64,000 nucleotides of DNA from CAZDML01 sp964506645. GTDB taxonomy: Bacteria > Elusimicrobiota > Elusimicrobia > 2-01-FULL-59-12. The notes beneath the pieces are model-generated. The model ran no database searches and was not told where the DNA came from. It saw only the letters and a list, made by a program, of their open reading frames with translations. The position numbers and the translations under genes were made by a program. The stretch is from positions 1 to 64,000 of the forward strand of contig CAZDML010000001.1 of assembly GCA_964506645.1 (NCBI GenBank), read 5' to 3'. The stretch's first letter is position 1. Each line of letters starts with the position of its first letter. Shown piece after piece: positions 36,161 to 44,433 of the stretch.

Positions 36161-37529
36161 ACAAGCGTTTCAAAAACTAAGCGTTCGATTGACGTTATGG
36201 TATTCCTCCATCTTCATCATTTCCTCCATCGGCCTTGTCGGCCTCGTCTACATTCTCTTTTCATCTTCGCTGCTGTCCCAGGATAAGAGTTTCATTGAAG
36301 AAGAGTTCCAAGAATACCTTGTGGGATATCAGAATAGCGGCCTGGAAGGCGTCAAGCATGTTTTGGCCGAAGATAGGGCGTATGAACAAAATTCATTTCT
36401 TGTGCGCGTGGCTGATTCCGACAACCGAACCCTTTTTGTTTCGCTCCCTGAAACTCGCGATACCATCGATCTGGCGCCTCTACAAAAAGCCATGTCGACC
36501 GAGCGTGCTTGGATCAAACTGCATGGCGAGGAAGACACCCCGCTTTTTCTTGTGGCCTCCAAGCGTTTACCGGACGGCCATATCCTGCAGGTGGGGCGGA
36601 GCATTCGAACACAGGAACATTTGCTGGACCGTTTTCAGGACATATTGGCTGGAGTTTTGGGGCCGCTGATTGTTGTCGGCCTGGGCGTGGGGTTTTTTCT
36701 GACCCGGCGATCCCTCGTTCCTTTACGGCATTTGGGTGAAACGGTTCGTTCGATCCTGGCGACAGGGCATTCCGGACAACGGGTTCCGATGGCCGCCACT
36801 CAGGACGAGTTGAACGAGATCAATCGATTGTTCAATCAGATGTTGGATCGAAATGAATTCCTGATTCGTGCCATGAAAGAGTCTCTCGATAATGTGGCGC
36901 ACGACCTGCGTACGCCGCTCACGGGTTTGCGCGGCGCGGCCGAAGTAGCCCTGATCGATACCCCCCAAGACACTCCTGCACAAGAAGCGCTGAGCGAATG
37001 TATTGATCAATCCGACCAAGTCTTAAAACTCTTGAATACGTTGATGGATATTTCGGAGGCGGAAAGCGGCTCCATGAAGTTGAACAAAGAGCCTGTTCGC
37101 ATCCTGGATCTCTTTGAAAACGTGGTCGCGCTTTACGACATCGTGGCGGAGGAGAAAGGCGTCCAACTCAACATCACTGCCGCCCATGATCTATTCATCC
37201 AGGCCGACCCCCAGCGTCTAAGACAGACACTTGGCAATTTAGTGGACAACGCCGTTAAATATACCTCGCGGGGCGGTGCCGTAAAGTTAACAGCAACTTT
37301 CGAATCTTCTGAAACCACGATTACCGTTTCAGACAACGGCATCGGAATTGCCCCTGAACATTTACCGCGCATTTGGGACCGCCTCTATCGGGCGGACACT
37401 AGTCGTTCTGAAAAAGGGCTTGGACTCGGCTTGTCCATGGTCAAAGCCATCGTCGAAGCCCACGGAGGGCGGGTTCAGGTCGTCAGCACGCCCGGTCAAG
37501 GCTCTCGTTTCTCTGTCCATCTTCCCTAG
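36141..37529 (+). CDS. sensor histidine kinase
   Basis: A 462-residue inner-membrane kinase starting at ATG 36141, inside the regulator gene. TM1 spans about 18-40 and TM2 about 165-188, with a ~125-residue periplasmic sensor between them. A HAMP domain follows, then HisKA with His254 in NVAHDLRTPL, and HATPase with N (LVDNAVKY), G1 (DNGIGIAP) and G2 (GLGLGLSM) boxes. The periplasmic domain lacks the His-rich pattern of CusS. Together with downstream envelope genes, an envelope-stress or cationic-agent signal is more likely than copper, by inference. Confidence 0.88.
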   Translation: MPLKTFKQAFQKLSVRLTLWYSSIFIISSIGLVGLVYILFSSSLLSQDKSFIEEEFQEYLVGYQNSGLEGVKHVLAEDRAYEQNSFLVRVADSDNRTLFVSLPETRDTIDLAPLQKAMSTERAWIKLHGEEDTPLFLVASKRLPDGHILQVGRSIRTQEHLLDRFQDILAGVLGPLIVVGLGVGFFLTRRSLVPLRHLGETVRSILATGHSGQRVPMAATQDELNEINRLFNQMLDRNEFLIRAMKESLDNVAHDLRTPLTGLRGAAEVALIDTPQDTPAQEALSECIDQSDQVLKLLNTLMDISEAESGSMKLNKEPVRILDLFENVVALYDIVAEEKGVQLNITAAHDLFIQADPQRLRQTLGNLVDNAVKYTSRGGAVKLTATFESSETTITVSDNGIGIAPEHLPRIWDRLYRADTSRSEKGLGLGLSMVKAIVEAHGGRVQVVSTPGQGSRFSVHLP

Positions 37530-37583
37530 ATTACACAGCCGTAATCTTTATGAAAGGTTCGTGAAAGCCGATCCCGGTAGTCT
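37530..37583 (+). promoter_or_regulatory. regulated promoter A: tandem 11-bp repeat plus -10
   Basis: ATTAC-N6-GTAAT (inverted arms 37530-37534 and 37541-37545) is followed by TTTATGAAAG (37547-37556) and TTCGTGAAAG (37558-37567), two direct repeats 11 bp apart. A -10-like TAGTCT lies at 37578-37583, ten bases after the second repeat. The second repeat thus covers the -35 position, as in PhoB/PmrA-activated promoters. Transcription would start at or next to the GTG of the glycosyltransferase gene. Confidence 0.6.
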
Positions 37584-37589
37584 TATGCC

Positions 37590-38702
37590 GTGGATGCTTT
37601 GCGAATTTTACTAACCACGGAAAGTTCCGGTTGGAGCGGGGGCGCAGCCCAAACCGTCCTCCTGGCACAAGAACTCATCAAACGCGGTCACTCTATATGG
37701 ATTGGATGCCGATCTTCGAGCGACGTCTATAAACGTGCTCAACAGTTGCAGATCCCCTTATTCCCCATTCGCATTCGCGGTGATGCAGACCTGATCGCTG
37801 TTGCACGCTTGGTTCGATTTATCGTTTCCAATAAAATCAATGTGCTTCATGCACAACATCCCAAAGCCCATGCGACAGGGCTCTTGGCCGCCCTGTTAAC
37901 CCCCAGGCGTCTTGCGTTTTTCGTGACACGACGCGTTTCCTTTCCGATGAAGGATAATCCGTTTAGTCATTGGAAGTACACCTCCTCTCGAATCGATGCA
38001 TTAATCGCCGTATCGGAAGGAATAAAAGACGTCCTCGTCCAAGAGGGTGTTGATCTCCATAAAATTCGGGTCATTTATAGCGCCGTCGACCCGACCTCGT
38101 TTCGTCCCTCGGCAATGCCGCAGCTTGTTGCGTTGAGAAAAATGCTGGGAATCAAAGCGGATGTTCCTGTTCTTATCAAAATCGCAAATTATTCGGACTG
38201 GAAAGGCCAGGCGGTGTTTTTAGAAGCTGCCGCCATCTTGCTGGCAAACGGCTGTAAAGTTCACTTTATTCTGGCGGGAAGAGGCAATGACGGTCCTGAA
38301 ATCGCTCAACAGTTGAATAGACTGGGAATCAAAAACGACGTCATCGCCATGGGATTTAGAACAGACGTCCCCAATCTGTTGTCGCTGGCCGACGCGAGCA
38401 TCAATTCAGCCGTTGAAGGGGAAGGGCTGTCGGGCGCCTTGCGGGAATCTCTTTTCTTGGGTGTGCCGGTAATTGCAGCGGATGTCTCCGGAAATCGAGA
38501 ATTGGTGGAGGACGGCATCACCGGACGGCTCGTGCCCCCAAAAAATCCTAAAGCCTTGGCTCGCGCGATGCGCTGGGTTATCGAAAACAAGTCTGAGGCT
38601 AAACTGCTGGCCGAACAAGGACGAACCAAAGTACGGGCTCAGATGCTCATTGAGAATACGACCACCCAGATCGAATCGTTGTACCGGCAGTTCCTTCCTT
38701 AA
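37590..38702 (+). CDS. GT4-family glycosyltransferase
   Basis: A 370-residue GT-B enzyme that transfers a sugar from a nucleotide-sugar, probably to lipopolysaccharide or another envelope glycan. The N-terminus RILLTTESSGWSGGAAQTV and the C-terminal donor site EGLSGALRESLFLGVPVIA (with the conserved Glu residues) are typical of GT4. GTG 37590 is used here; TTG 37599 is also possible. Neither has a ribosome site, and promoter A predicts a leaderless message. Confidence 0.78.
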   Translation: MDALRILLTTESSGWSGGAAQTVLLAQELIKRGHSIWIGCRSSSDVYKRAQQLQIPLFPIRIRGDADLIAVARLVRFIVSNKINVLHAQHPKAHATGLLAALLTPRRLAFFVTRRVSFPMKDNPFSHWKYTSSRIDALIAVSEGIKDVLVQEGVDLHKIRVIYSAVDPTSFRPSAMPQLVALRKMLGIKADVPVLIKIANYSDWKGQAVFLEAAAILLANGCKVHFILAGRGNDGPEIAQQLNRLGIKNDVIAMGFRTDVPNLLSLADASINSAVEGEGLSGALRESLFLGVPVIAADVSGNRELVEDGITGRLVPPKNPKALARAMRWVIENKSEAKLLAEQGRTKVRAQMLIENTTTQIESLYRQFLP

Positions 38703-38728
38703 GCTGTTCTTCTCTTCCTTTCCATTCT

Positions 38729-38771
38729 GTAATTTTCACGAAAGATTCCTGCAAGCCACCGGCGCTACCGT
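38729..38771 (+). promoter_or_regulatory. regulated promoter B: tandem 11-bp repeat plus -10
   Basis: GTAAT (38729-38733), TTCACGAAAG (38735-38744), TTCCTGCAAG (38746-38755) and TACCGT (38766-38771) align without gaps to promoters A and C. The upstream inverted arm is degenerate here (CTTTC). The predicted start near 38778 leaves a leader with AAAAGGAG before the PepSY gene. Confidence 0.6.
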
Positions 38772-38810
38772 ATAGGAGTCACAAAAAAATAAATGAAAAG
38801 GAGCTCGATC

Positions 38811-39194
38811 ATGGAAAGAAAACAAATGCGTTACGTCATTGGGTTGCCGGTGTTTTTGGGGGCGACGTTGGCCTGGACGGGCCCGCTCTTTGCTGAACGT
38901 GAACAAAAGGAGCCGGAAATTCGAGGGTCGATCTCGGTCGGCAAAGCCAAAGAGCGGGACTATCCACAACTGGCCAAGATCACACAGGAACAGGCCTCCC
39001 GAATTGCCCTTGAGCGGCATCCCGGCCAACTCCTGAAGACAGAGCTGGAAAACGAAGACGGAACATTGGTTTACAACGTGGAAGTGGTAGCGCCGGACAA
39101 AAAAATGTCCGAAATCAAGGTCGATGCAGGCAATGGGCGAGTTTTAGCCCAGCGCATCGACGATGAAGAGGAAGACGAAGAGAAGGATGACTGA
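38811..39194 (+). CDS. exported PepSY-domain protein
   Basis: A 127-residue periplasmic protein. ATG 38811 is chosen because AAAAGGAG (38796-38803) is spaced correctly for it; the in-frame ATG 38793 lies just upstream of that site. The signal peptide ends LFA-ERE. One PepSY domain follows (ITQEQASRIALERHPGQLLK, then VYNVEVVAPD, VDAGNGRVL), and the end is strongly acidic (DDEEEDEEKDD). Single PepSY proteins often accompany PmrAB/QseBC-like two-component systems. Confidence 0.75.
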   Translation: MERKQMRYVIGLPVFLGATLAWTGPLFAEREQKEPEIRGSISVGKAKERDYPQLAKITQEQASRIALERHPGQLLKTELENEDGTLVYNVEVVAPDKKMSEIKVDAGNGRVLAQRIDDEEEDEEKDD

Positions 39195-39220
39195 ATCCGC
39201 AAAAGGGACGTGCGACCCAT

Positions 39221-39250
39221 GCGGAGGGACGACCCGAGGTGTCCCTCCGC
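39221..39250 (+). terminator. perfect hairpin after the PepSY gene
   Basis: GCGGAGGGAC (39221-39230) and GTCCCTCCGC (39241-39250) form a 10-bp perfect stem with a 10-base loop, 26 bases after the PepSY stop. There is no T run after it, so it may be a Rho-independent terminator of a weak kind or a message-stabilising structure. Confidence 0.5.
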
Positions 39251-39265
39251 TGGATTACTGTCTGG

Positions 39266-39319
39266 ATTACACGCGTGTAATGTTCACGCAAGCCTGGCGT
39301 AAGACCATCCCGTTATCCT
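39266..39319 (+). promoter_or_regulatory. regulated promoter C: tandem 11-bp repeat plus -10
   Basis: ATTAC-N6-GTAAT (39266-39270, 39277-39281), TTCACGCAAG (39283-39292), then the weaker repeat CTGGCGTAAG (39294-39303) and TATCCT (39314-39319). Spacing equals that of promoters A and B. The predicted transcription start falls at about 39326, the ATG of the sulfatase gene. Confidence 0.6.
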
Positions 39320-39325
39320 TACCTC

Positions 39326-41257
39326 ATGAGAAATTCACATCGCTTGCGTATTGCATTGGGGGTCGCCGTCTTTATGCTTGCCGTATTTACAGCGCAGCGG
39401 TTTGCTCTCTTGATCGGCAATTGGTCGGGCCTGCCTCATTCGTGGAACAGTATTTTAAGCACTCTTCAAACCGGCTTTCATATGGACCTGGCGGTGGTCA
39501 GTGTCCTGACCCTTCCGTGGCTTGTGTTCTTGAGCCTCCCCGTCAAATCTCACGGTCGCTCGGTGGGACTCACAATCGCACTCTTCGTGTGGATGTTTGG
39601 ATTTGTCTTCCTCAATATATGCGATGCCTTCTTTTTCGAAGAATTTAATTCCCGCTTCAACTACATTGCGATCGACTACCTATTTTTAAATACCGCCGAA
39701 GTCCTGAACAACATTTATCAAAGTTATCCAGTGGTCCCGATTCTGCTTGGCGTCGGCGTCGCCATCGGCGGTGCCCTCTGGTTGATCCGTCGCAAGATCC
39801 AACCCACGGCATCCACCATGCCGAGTGTAAAAAAACGCCTGGCATGGCTTTTGGCGGGCGGCATGGTAAACCTCTTTCTTGTATCGGGCGTTGATATCCG
39901 TACCGTCAACGCCAATCCGAATCGGATGCTGGGGGAAATAGGCGCAAACGGGTTTTACACGCTTTTCTACGCCCTTAAAACGAATCATCTCGTTTATGAC
40001 CGGTATTACCTCACCATGCCGGACCAGGAAGCCTTTGAGCGTTCTAAACGTTTGGTCTATCAACCGGGGGATCAAGCGTTCGGATCCCACGGGAATCCGC
40101 TTTTGCGACACGTATCTCCCCGAAATGGACTCGGGCGCAAAAACGTCATCGTTGTTCTTGAAGAGAGTTTTGGATCGGCATTCGTGGGAACATTGCGGCA
40201 TCCCCATGAAGCTGTGACCCCTGCGTTTGATCGCATAAGCCAACGTGGGCTGCTGTTTACACGCATCTATGCGACCGGAACACGCACAGTCAGAGGGCTT
40301 GAGGCGGTGCTTGCCTCTTTCCCTCCTATTCCTGGAGCATCGATCATTAAGCGGGAGGGCTTCGGACATGTTTCAACGCTGGCCGGAACGTTAAAGGGGC
40401 GCGGATATAACACCACCTTCATTTATGGAGGGCGGGGCCTTTTCGACAACATGAAAGAGTTCATGGTGGCCAACGGCTTTGACCGTTTTGTTGAACAGAA
40501 AGATTATTCCCATCCCGCCTTTACGACTGCCTGGGGTGTTAGTGACGAAGATATTTTCAACAAAGTTCTCGAAGAATCAGACGGCCTCTCGGCGCAAGGA
40601 AAACCATTCTTTCTCACGGTCTTGACCGTATCCAATCACAAACCCTACACCTATCCCAAAGGCCGTATTGATTTAGACCCTGATAGGCGCCGACGTCCCC
40701 ATGCCGTCAAATACGCCGATTGGGCCCTGGGGAATTTCCTGGAACAGGCGAAATCGCATCCGTTTTTCAAGGATACGGTTTTCGTCGTCTTGGGTGATCA
40801 TGGGGCGCGAGTGTACGGCGCCGATTTCATCCCGCTTCCCTCTTATGAAATTCCTCTTCTCATATACGCCCCGCATTTGCTGCCGAAGCCCCAACGGATC
40901 GATGTGTTGGGTTCATCCATGGACGTCGCGCCGACGATCTTGGGTTTGCTCGGTTTGGGTTATGACTCCACGTTTTTCGGGCGTGATTTATTGCATTCGA
41001 ATACGCGACCCGCTTTCGCGCTATTGCAGCATGACCGTGATATCGCGCGTCTGCAAGGCGACAGACTCATTCTCTTGTCGACCGGGGATCAATTGCATGC
41101 ATTCCGACATGAACCCGATACGTCCAGTTTCACTCGCATGCCTTTAGCGGCGAAAGAAGACGGTGCACGGGACACTATTGCGCTCTACCAAACGGCTTAT
41201 CGTCTTTTTGAAAGGGGCTTGTACCGTACTCCGGATCAAAAGGGAACGATCCGGTGA
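39326..41257 (+). CDS. LtaS-like membrane sulfatase / phosphoglycerol or phosphoethanolamine transferase
   Basis: A 643-residue protein with about five N-terminal membrane helices (residues 8-195) and a C-terminal alkaline-phosphatase-fold sulfatase domain. Metal-site motifs are VVLEESFGS and VVLGDHGARV, and the probable nucleophile is Thr321 in ATGTRTVRGLEA. Such enzymes transfer phosphoglycerol or phosphoethanolamine to envelope glycolipids. There is no ribosome site before ATG 39326, in line with the leaderless prediction. A PAP2 gene follows with overlapping stop/start, so the operon probably modifies the outer surface. Confidence 0.8.
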   Translation: MRNSHRLRIALGVAVFMLAVFTAQRFALLIGNWSGLPHSWNSILSTLQTGFHMDLAVVSVLTLPWLVFLSLPVKSHGRSVGLTIALFVWMFGFVFLNICDAFFFEEFNSRFNYIAIDYLFLNTAEVLNNIYQSYPVVPILLGVGVAIGGALWLIRRKIQPTASTMPSVKKRLAWLLAGGMVNLFLVSGVDIRTVNANPNRMLGEIGANGFYTLFYALKTNHLVYDRYYLTMPDQEAFERSKRLVYQPGDQAFGSHGNPLLRHVSPRNGLGRKNVIVVLEESFGSAFVGTLRHPHEAVTPAFDRISQRGLLFTRIYATGTRTVRGLEAVLASFPPIPGASIIKREGFGHVSTLAGTLKGRGYNTTFIYGGRGLFDNMKEFMVANGFDRFVEQKDYSHPAFTTAWGVSDEDIFNKVLEESDGLSAQGKPFFLTVLTVSNHKPYTYPKGRIDLDPDRRRRPHAVKYADWALGNFLEQAKSHPFFKDTVFVVLGDHGARVYGADFIPLPSYEIPLLIYAPHLLPKPQRIDVLGSSMDVAPTILGLLGLGYDSTFFGRDLLHSNTRPAFALLQHDRDIARLQGDRLILLSTGDQLHAFRHEPDTSSFTRMPLAAKEDGARDTIALYQTAYRLFERGLYRTPDQKGTIR

Positions 41258-42087
41258 AGCGTGCCCTTCTATGGATCGGCGGCGTGTTCATGCTAAGCGG
41301 GGTGGCCATCGCCTCCGAGGATGCGCCCAGCGTCAAAGAGATTGTTTCCAATGTCTGGCACGACCAAAGGGCGATTGTGACCTCCCCGTTACGCATGGAT
41401 ACAAAAGACAAATGGCTATGGGGAGCAACGGGCGCATCCCTCTTGGCATTGATGCCGACCTATAACAGCCAGCAATCCTTGGATGAGCGCTTGCTTCAAG
41501 GGATCGAACGAGAAAATCAAATGTATGGGACTTTTTTTAAACGATTGACGTATTTAGGGGATGGGAGGGTTTTGTTCGGCGCGTCATTAACAACCTACGG
41601 AATCAGCGCATTGGGCGATTACGAGGGGGCACAGCGTTTTTCGGCTCATTGGACAGAAGCATTAATAGACACGGCTCTTTGGGCGACGGTCATCAAAATA
41701 TTGACAGGCCGTAATCGTCCACAAGACGGAGAACCGGACAGCGAATTTCATGGACCTGTAGGCTATTTCCGGAACCAAGGGGTTAACTCCTCCTTCCCCT
41801 CGGGCCACACCGCCATGGCATTTGCCACGGCGGCCGTTTTCACGCGCGAATCAGATAATAACCCCTGGGTAGGCGTACCGGCGTATCTTGTCGCCGGTGG
41901 CGTCGGGTTTTCCCGAATGTACGTTGAAAAACATTGGCTCAGCGACGTAATATTCGGCGCAGCTCTGGGTCACAGCATCGGCATGTTGGTGGAAAATCGC
42001 AGGCATCGCTCCCGCGAAACGGCCCTCCATCTGGAGCCCGTCCTGGATCCAGAGCAACCGGGACTGGTCCTTGTTTATCGATGGTAA
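41254..42087 (+). CDS. PAP2-family phosphatase (first)
   Basis: A 277-residue exported or membrane phosphatase of the PAP2/acid phosphatase family. Start GTG 41254 overlaps the sulfatase stop. A signal-type N-terminus ends AIA-SED. The three catalytic motifs are intact: KILTGRNRP, SSFPSGHTA and SRMYVEKHWLSD. It probably removes phosphate from a lipid such as undecaprenyl diphosphate, phosphatidic acid or lipid A. Confidence 0.85.
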   Translation: MKRALLWIGGVFMLSGVAIASEDAPSVKEIVSNVWHDQRAIVTSPLRMDTKDKWLWGATGASLLALMPTYNSQQSLDERLLQGIERENQMYGTFFKRLTYLGDGRVLFGASLTTYGISALGDYEGAQRFSAHWTEALIDTALWATVIKILTGRNRPQDGEPDSEFHGPVGYFRNQGVNSSFPSGHTAMAFATAAVFTRESDNNPWVGVPAYLVAGGVGFSRMYVEKHWLSDVIFGAALGHSIGMLVENRRHRSRETALHLEPVLDPEQPGLVLVYRW

Positions 42088-42088
42088 A

Positions 42089-43084
42089 GTGGCAACCGTT
42101 TTTGACCGACACGGGCGATCCTATCTACTCTTGCTCCCGATTCTCTTAAGCCTCTATGGGCGTTCTTTTGCGGAGCCGCCCGCAAAAGAGACTCCACCGC
42201 AAAAGCCTCTCGATCTGCAAACACGGGGAGGCTATCTCTATGGACGACCTGGTCCCATTGATTTCATCACACACATCCCCTCCAATCAGGTGCTTTTTTT
42301 CAAAGACACTTTCCGCAGGCAAAACACAGTACCGATTCTCATAGTTGTCGGCAGTACGGCTCTATTGATCTGGAAAGACCAGGAAATTGTTGATGAAGCT
42401 CAACGGTTTGGAAGCCGAAACGGGATTTCGCAGAACTCCGATCAATCCAGTCGTCACGGCATCCAGATCGGATCTCAGAAACTGGAGATCGGCCTGCCGT
42501 CGAATACGGGCGAGGCGATGTACTTTCTAGGAGACGGCTGGCTGCACTTTGGAATAGCGGCGGGATTTCTCGGAACCGGACTGATCGCCAGGGACAACCG
42601 CGCTCTCCAAACGTCCAGTCAGATCGTCGAAGCGATTTTTTCCAGCGGATTAATAGTTCAAGTCGTCAAACATGTAACGGGTCGAGAGAGCCCCTTTACA
42701 ACCGATACCCCGGGCGGCGTATGGCGATTTTTTCCCAATCAGTTTGATTACCACCAAAATGTGGCGCGATATGACGCGATGCCGTCGGGGCATTTGGCGG
42801 CCGCCACGGCGACGAGCACCGTCATCATTTTGAATTATCCGGAATACCCCGTTTTAAAACCCATCTGTTATGGTCTTCTCGGCGCACTGAGTTATCAAAT
42901 GTTGAACAACGGCGTGCACTGGGCCGGCGACTATCCGCTCGCGATTGCCCTGGGGTATTCTTTCGGAAAGATCGCTGTGAATCGCGGCCGGACCAAAAAA
43001 CAAAATGAAGATGAAGTAGCCGTCTACTGGGAGCCTCGAATTATTGCCGGTGGAGGGGGTTTGCAACTTACTTATCGGTTTTAG
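42089..43084 (+). CDS. PAP2-family protein (second)
   Basis: A 331-residue PAP2-like protein. GTG 42089, one base after the previous stop, gives a clean signal peptide ending SFA-EPP; TTG 42071 is a longer alternative. Motifs are VKHVTGRESP (Glu-Ser in place of Arg before Pro, so the first phosphate-binding Arg is altered), DAMPSGHLAA and MLNNGVHWAGDY, where the usual SR is absent. These changes suggest altered or weak catalysis. The C-terminus is strand-rich and ends TYRF. Confidence 0.65.
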   Translation: MATVFDRHGRSYLLLLPILLSLYGRSFAEPPAKETPPQKPLDLQTRGGYLYGRPGPIDFITHIPSNQVLFFKDTFRRQNTVPILIVVGSTALLIWKDQEIVDEAQRFGSRNGISQNSDQSSRHGIQIGSQKLEIGLPSNTGEAMYFLGDGWLHFGIAAGFLGTGLIARDNRALQTSSQIVEAIFSSGLIVQVVKHVTGRESPFTTDTPGGVWRFFPNQFDYHQNVARYDAMPSGHLAAATATSTVIILNYPEYPVLKPICYGLLGALSYQMLNNGVHWAGDYPLAIALGYSFGKIAVNRGRTKKQNEDEVAVYWEPRIIAGGGGLQLTYRF

Positions 43085-43172
43085 CACTGAATCTAATGCA
43101 ATTAAGAGATTGACCACCAGGCAATAAGGTTTAAGTAATCGCCTGAAACTGAGATAAAAGGAATTTTTCTAT

Positions 43173-43913
43173 ATGAATAAAGTCGCAGCCATCACGATTT
43201 ACTTTTGGATTATGAAGGTATGTGCCACGACTTTAGGGGAAACCGCAGGAGACCTCCTATCGATGACCCTCCATATCGGGTACGCCTACAGTTCCCTCAT
43301 TTTGATTGGAGTATTCTTGGTTGCGCTCTGCCTTCAACTCTATTCGAAGAAATATCATCCTGCTTTGTATTGGACAGTGATTCTTGCGACCAGTACAGCG
43401 GGTACGACCATGTCTGATTTGATGGACCGCACTTTAGGACTTGGTTATGCCAAAGGGGCACTCATACTAGTTGGCACCCTGGTAGTCATTCTCGGGCTAT
43501 GGCGCATCAGCGAAAAAACCTTATCTGTCAGCAATATTACGACCCGTAAATCGGAACTCTTCTATTGGACCGCGATCCTCTTCTCAAACACATTGGGGAC
43601 CGCTGTTGGAGACTTTTTGGCTGATAGCTCTGGCCTTGGATTTCTGGGCGGTGCCGCCCTCATCGCCAGTCTGCTGCTATTGGTCATAGGAGCTTATTAT
43701 TTCAGCCGGTTGGACCGCGTTTTGTTATTTTGGGTCGCTTTTGTACTGACGCGTCCTTTTGGTGCAACTTTCGGCGATCTATTAACCAAACCAACTCAAC
43801 AAGGCGGTCTCAACTTCGGGACTATAGGATCGTCGGCGATTCTGGCCGGGCTACTCGTTATGTTAGTAATACACACGAGTTTTAAAGAAAAAAACAAACA
43901 GATCGGGATATGA
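43173..43913 (+). CDS. COG4705-type membrane protein with four internal repeats
   Basis: A 246-residue integral membrane protein made of four copies of a ~60-residue unit, each with a helix carrying a T/S-G-x-x-x-x-D motif: TLGETAGDLLS, STAGTTMSDLMD, NTLGTAVGDFLA and PFGATFGDLLT. The repeated acidic residue in the membrane suggests a proton or cation pathway. This is a known but uncharacterised family. It lies after the PAP2 genes and before the fluoride riboswitch. ATG 43173 follows AAAAGGAA. Confidence 0.65.
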   Translation: MNKVAAITIYFWIMKVCATTLGETAGDLLSMTLHIGYAYSSLILIGVFLVALCLQLYSKKYHPALYWTVILATSTAGTTMSDLMDRTLGLGYAKGALILVGTLVVILGLWRISEKTLSVSNITTRKSELFYWTAILFSNTLGTAVGDFLADSSGLGFLGGAALIASLLLLVIGAYYFSRLDRVLLFWVAFVLTRPFGATFGDLLTKPTQQGGLNFGTIGSSAILAGLLVMLVIHTSFKEKNKQIGI

Positions 43914-43925
43914 CAAATTAATCGC

Positions 43926-43955
43926 TTGCGGTTGGTGAAAGAGCGTCGATATGGT
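43926..43955 (+). promoter_or_regulatory. possible promoter of the riboswitch-crcB unit
   Basis: TTGCGG (43926-43931), an 18-base spacer and TATGGT (43950-43955) lie about 18 bases before the riboswitch, which is a suitable distance. The -10 is only a moderate match. Confidence 0.35.
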
Positions 43956-43972
43956 TAAATTCTGCTATTGAT

Positions 43973-44046
43973 GGCGATGGGGTTCGCCGAAACCGCCGGG
44001 AAGCCCTTTCCGGCTGATAACTCCTACCAATCCACCATGGTAGGAG
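43973..44046 (+). ncRNA. fluoride riboswitch (crcB motif)
   Basis: The aptamer core is present: GGCGATGGGGTTCGCC, then AACCGCC, then GGCTGATAACTCCTAC (43973-44026). The expression platform is also clear: CTCCTACC (44021-44028), which is part of the aptamer end, can pair with GGTAGGAG (44039-44046), which contains the ribosome binding site of crcB. Without fluoride the site would be hidden; fluoride binding holds CTCCTACC in the aptamer and frees it. This indicates translational control. Confidence 0.93.
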
Positions 44047-44050
44047 ACTT

Positions 44051-44425
44051 ATGTCCAATTACATGCATCTTGCAGTCGGAACTCTCGCCGGCGGATTTTG
44101 CCGCTACTGGTTGGCGGGAGCTGTCTACAGCCTTTTTGGAGTCCAGTTTCCTCACGGAACGCTGGCCGTGAACCTGTCCGGCTGTTTTGCTGTCGGACTA
44201 TTGAACGCTTTAGCTGAGGCAAAGTTGCTTCTTGGTCCGGAAGCCCGCATTCTTCTTATGACCGGCTTCTGCGGGGCCTTCACGACGTTCTCCGCGTTTA
44301 TGCTCGAGACCTCGAATCTCATCAAAGACGGAGAAGCGATCCGGGCATCGGTGAACGTCGCTGGAAGTTTGATCGGCGGTTTTATCCTCTTCCGGCTCGG
44401 CGAGTGGTTGGCAGGTTCAATTTAG
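44051..44425 (+). CDS. crcB: CrcB/Fluc fluoride channel
   Basis: A 124-residue four-helix membrane protein that works as an antiparallel dimer to let fluoride leave the cell. Family signatures are GGFCRYWL, GTLAVNLSGCFAVG (the Asn of the pore) and TGFCGAFTTFSAFMLE with the Phe box and Ser/Thr track. Its ribosome site TAGGAG is controlled by the riboswitch just upstream. Confidence 0.95.
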   Translation: MSNYMHLAVGTLAGGFCRYWLAGAVYSLFGVQFPHGTLAVNLSGCFAVGLLNALAEAKLLLGPEARILLMTGFCGAFTTFSAFMLETSNLIKDGEAIRASVNVAGSLIGGFILFRLGEWLAGSI

Positions 44426-44433
44426 AGCGAGGC

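Noticed and set aside
39326..41257. Direct annotation as EptA phosphoethanolamine transferase
   Set aside because: Membrane layout and the TRTVRG active-site stretch fit the LtaS-like branch better; the donor cannot be decided from sequence.
43120..43160. Fourth copy of the tandem-repeat promoter before the COG4705 gene (GTAATCGCCTGAAAC)
   Set aside because: Spacing is one base short, the second repeat is missing and no aligned -10 is found.
43968..44171. Open frame across the region before and into crcB
   Set aside because: It covers the conserved fluoride riboswitch and overlaps crcB in another frame; the RNA explanation is much stronger.
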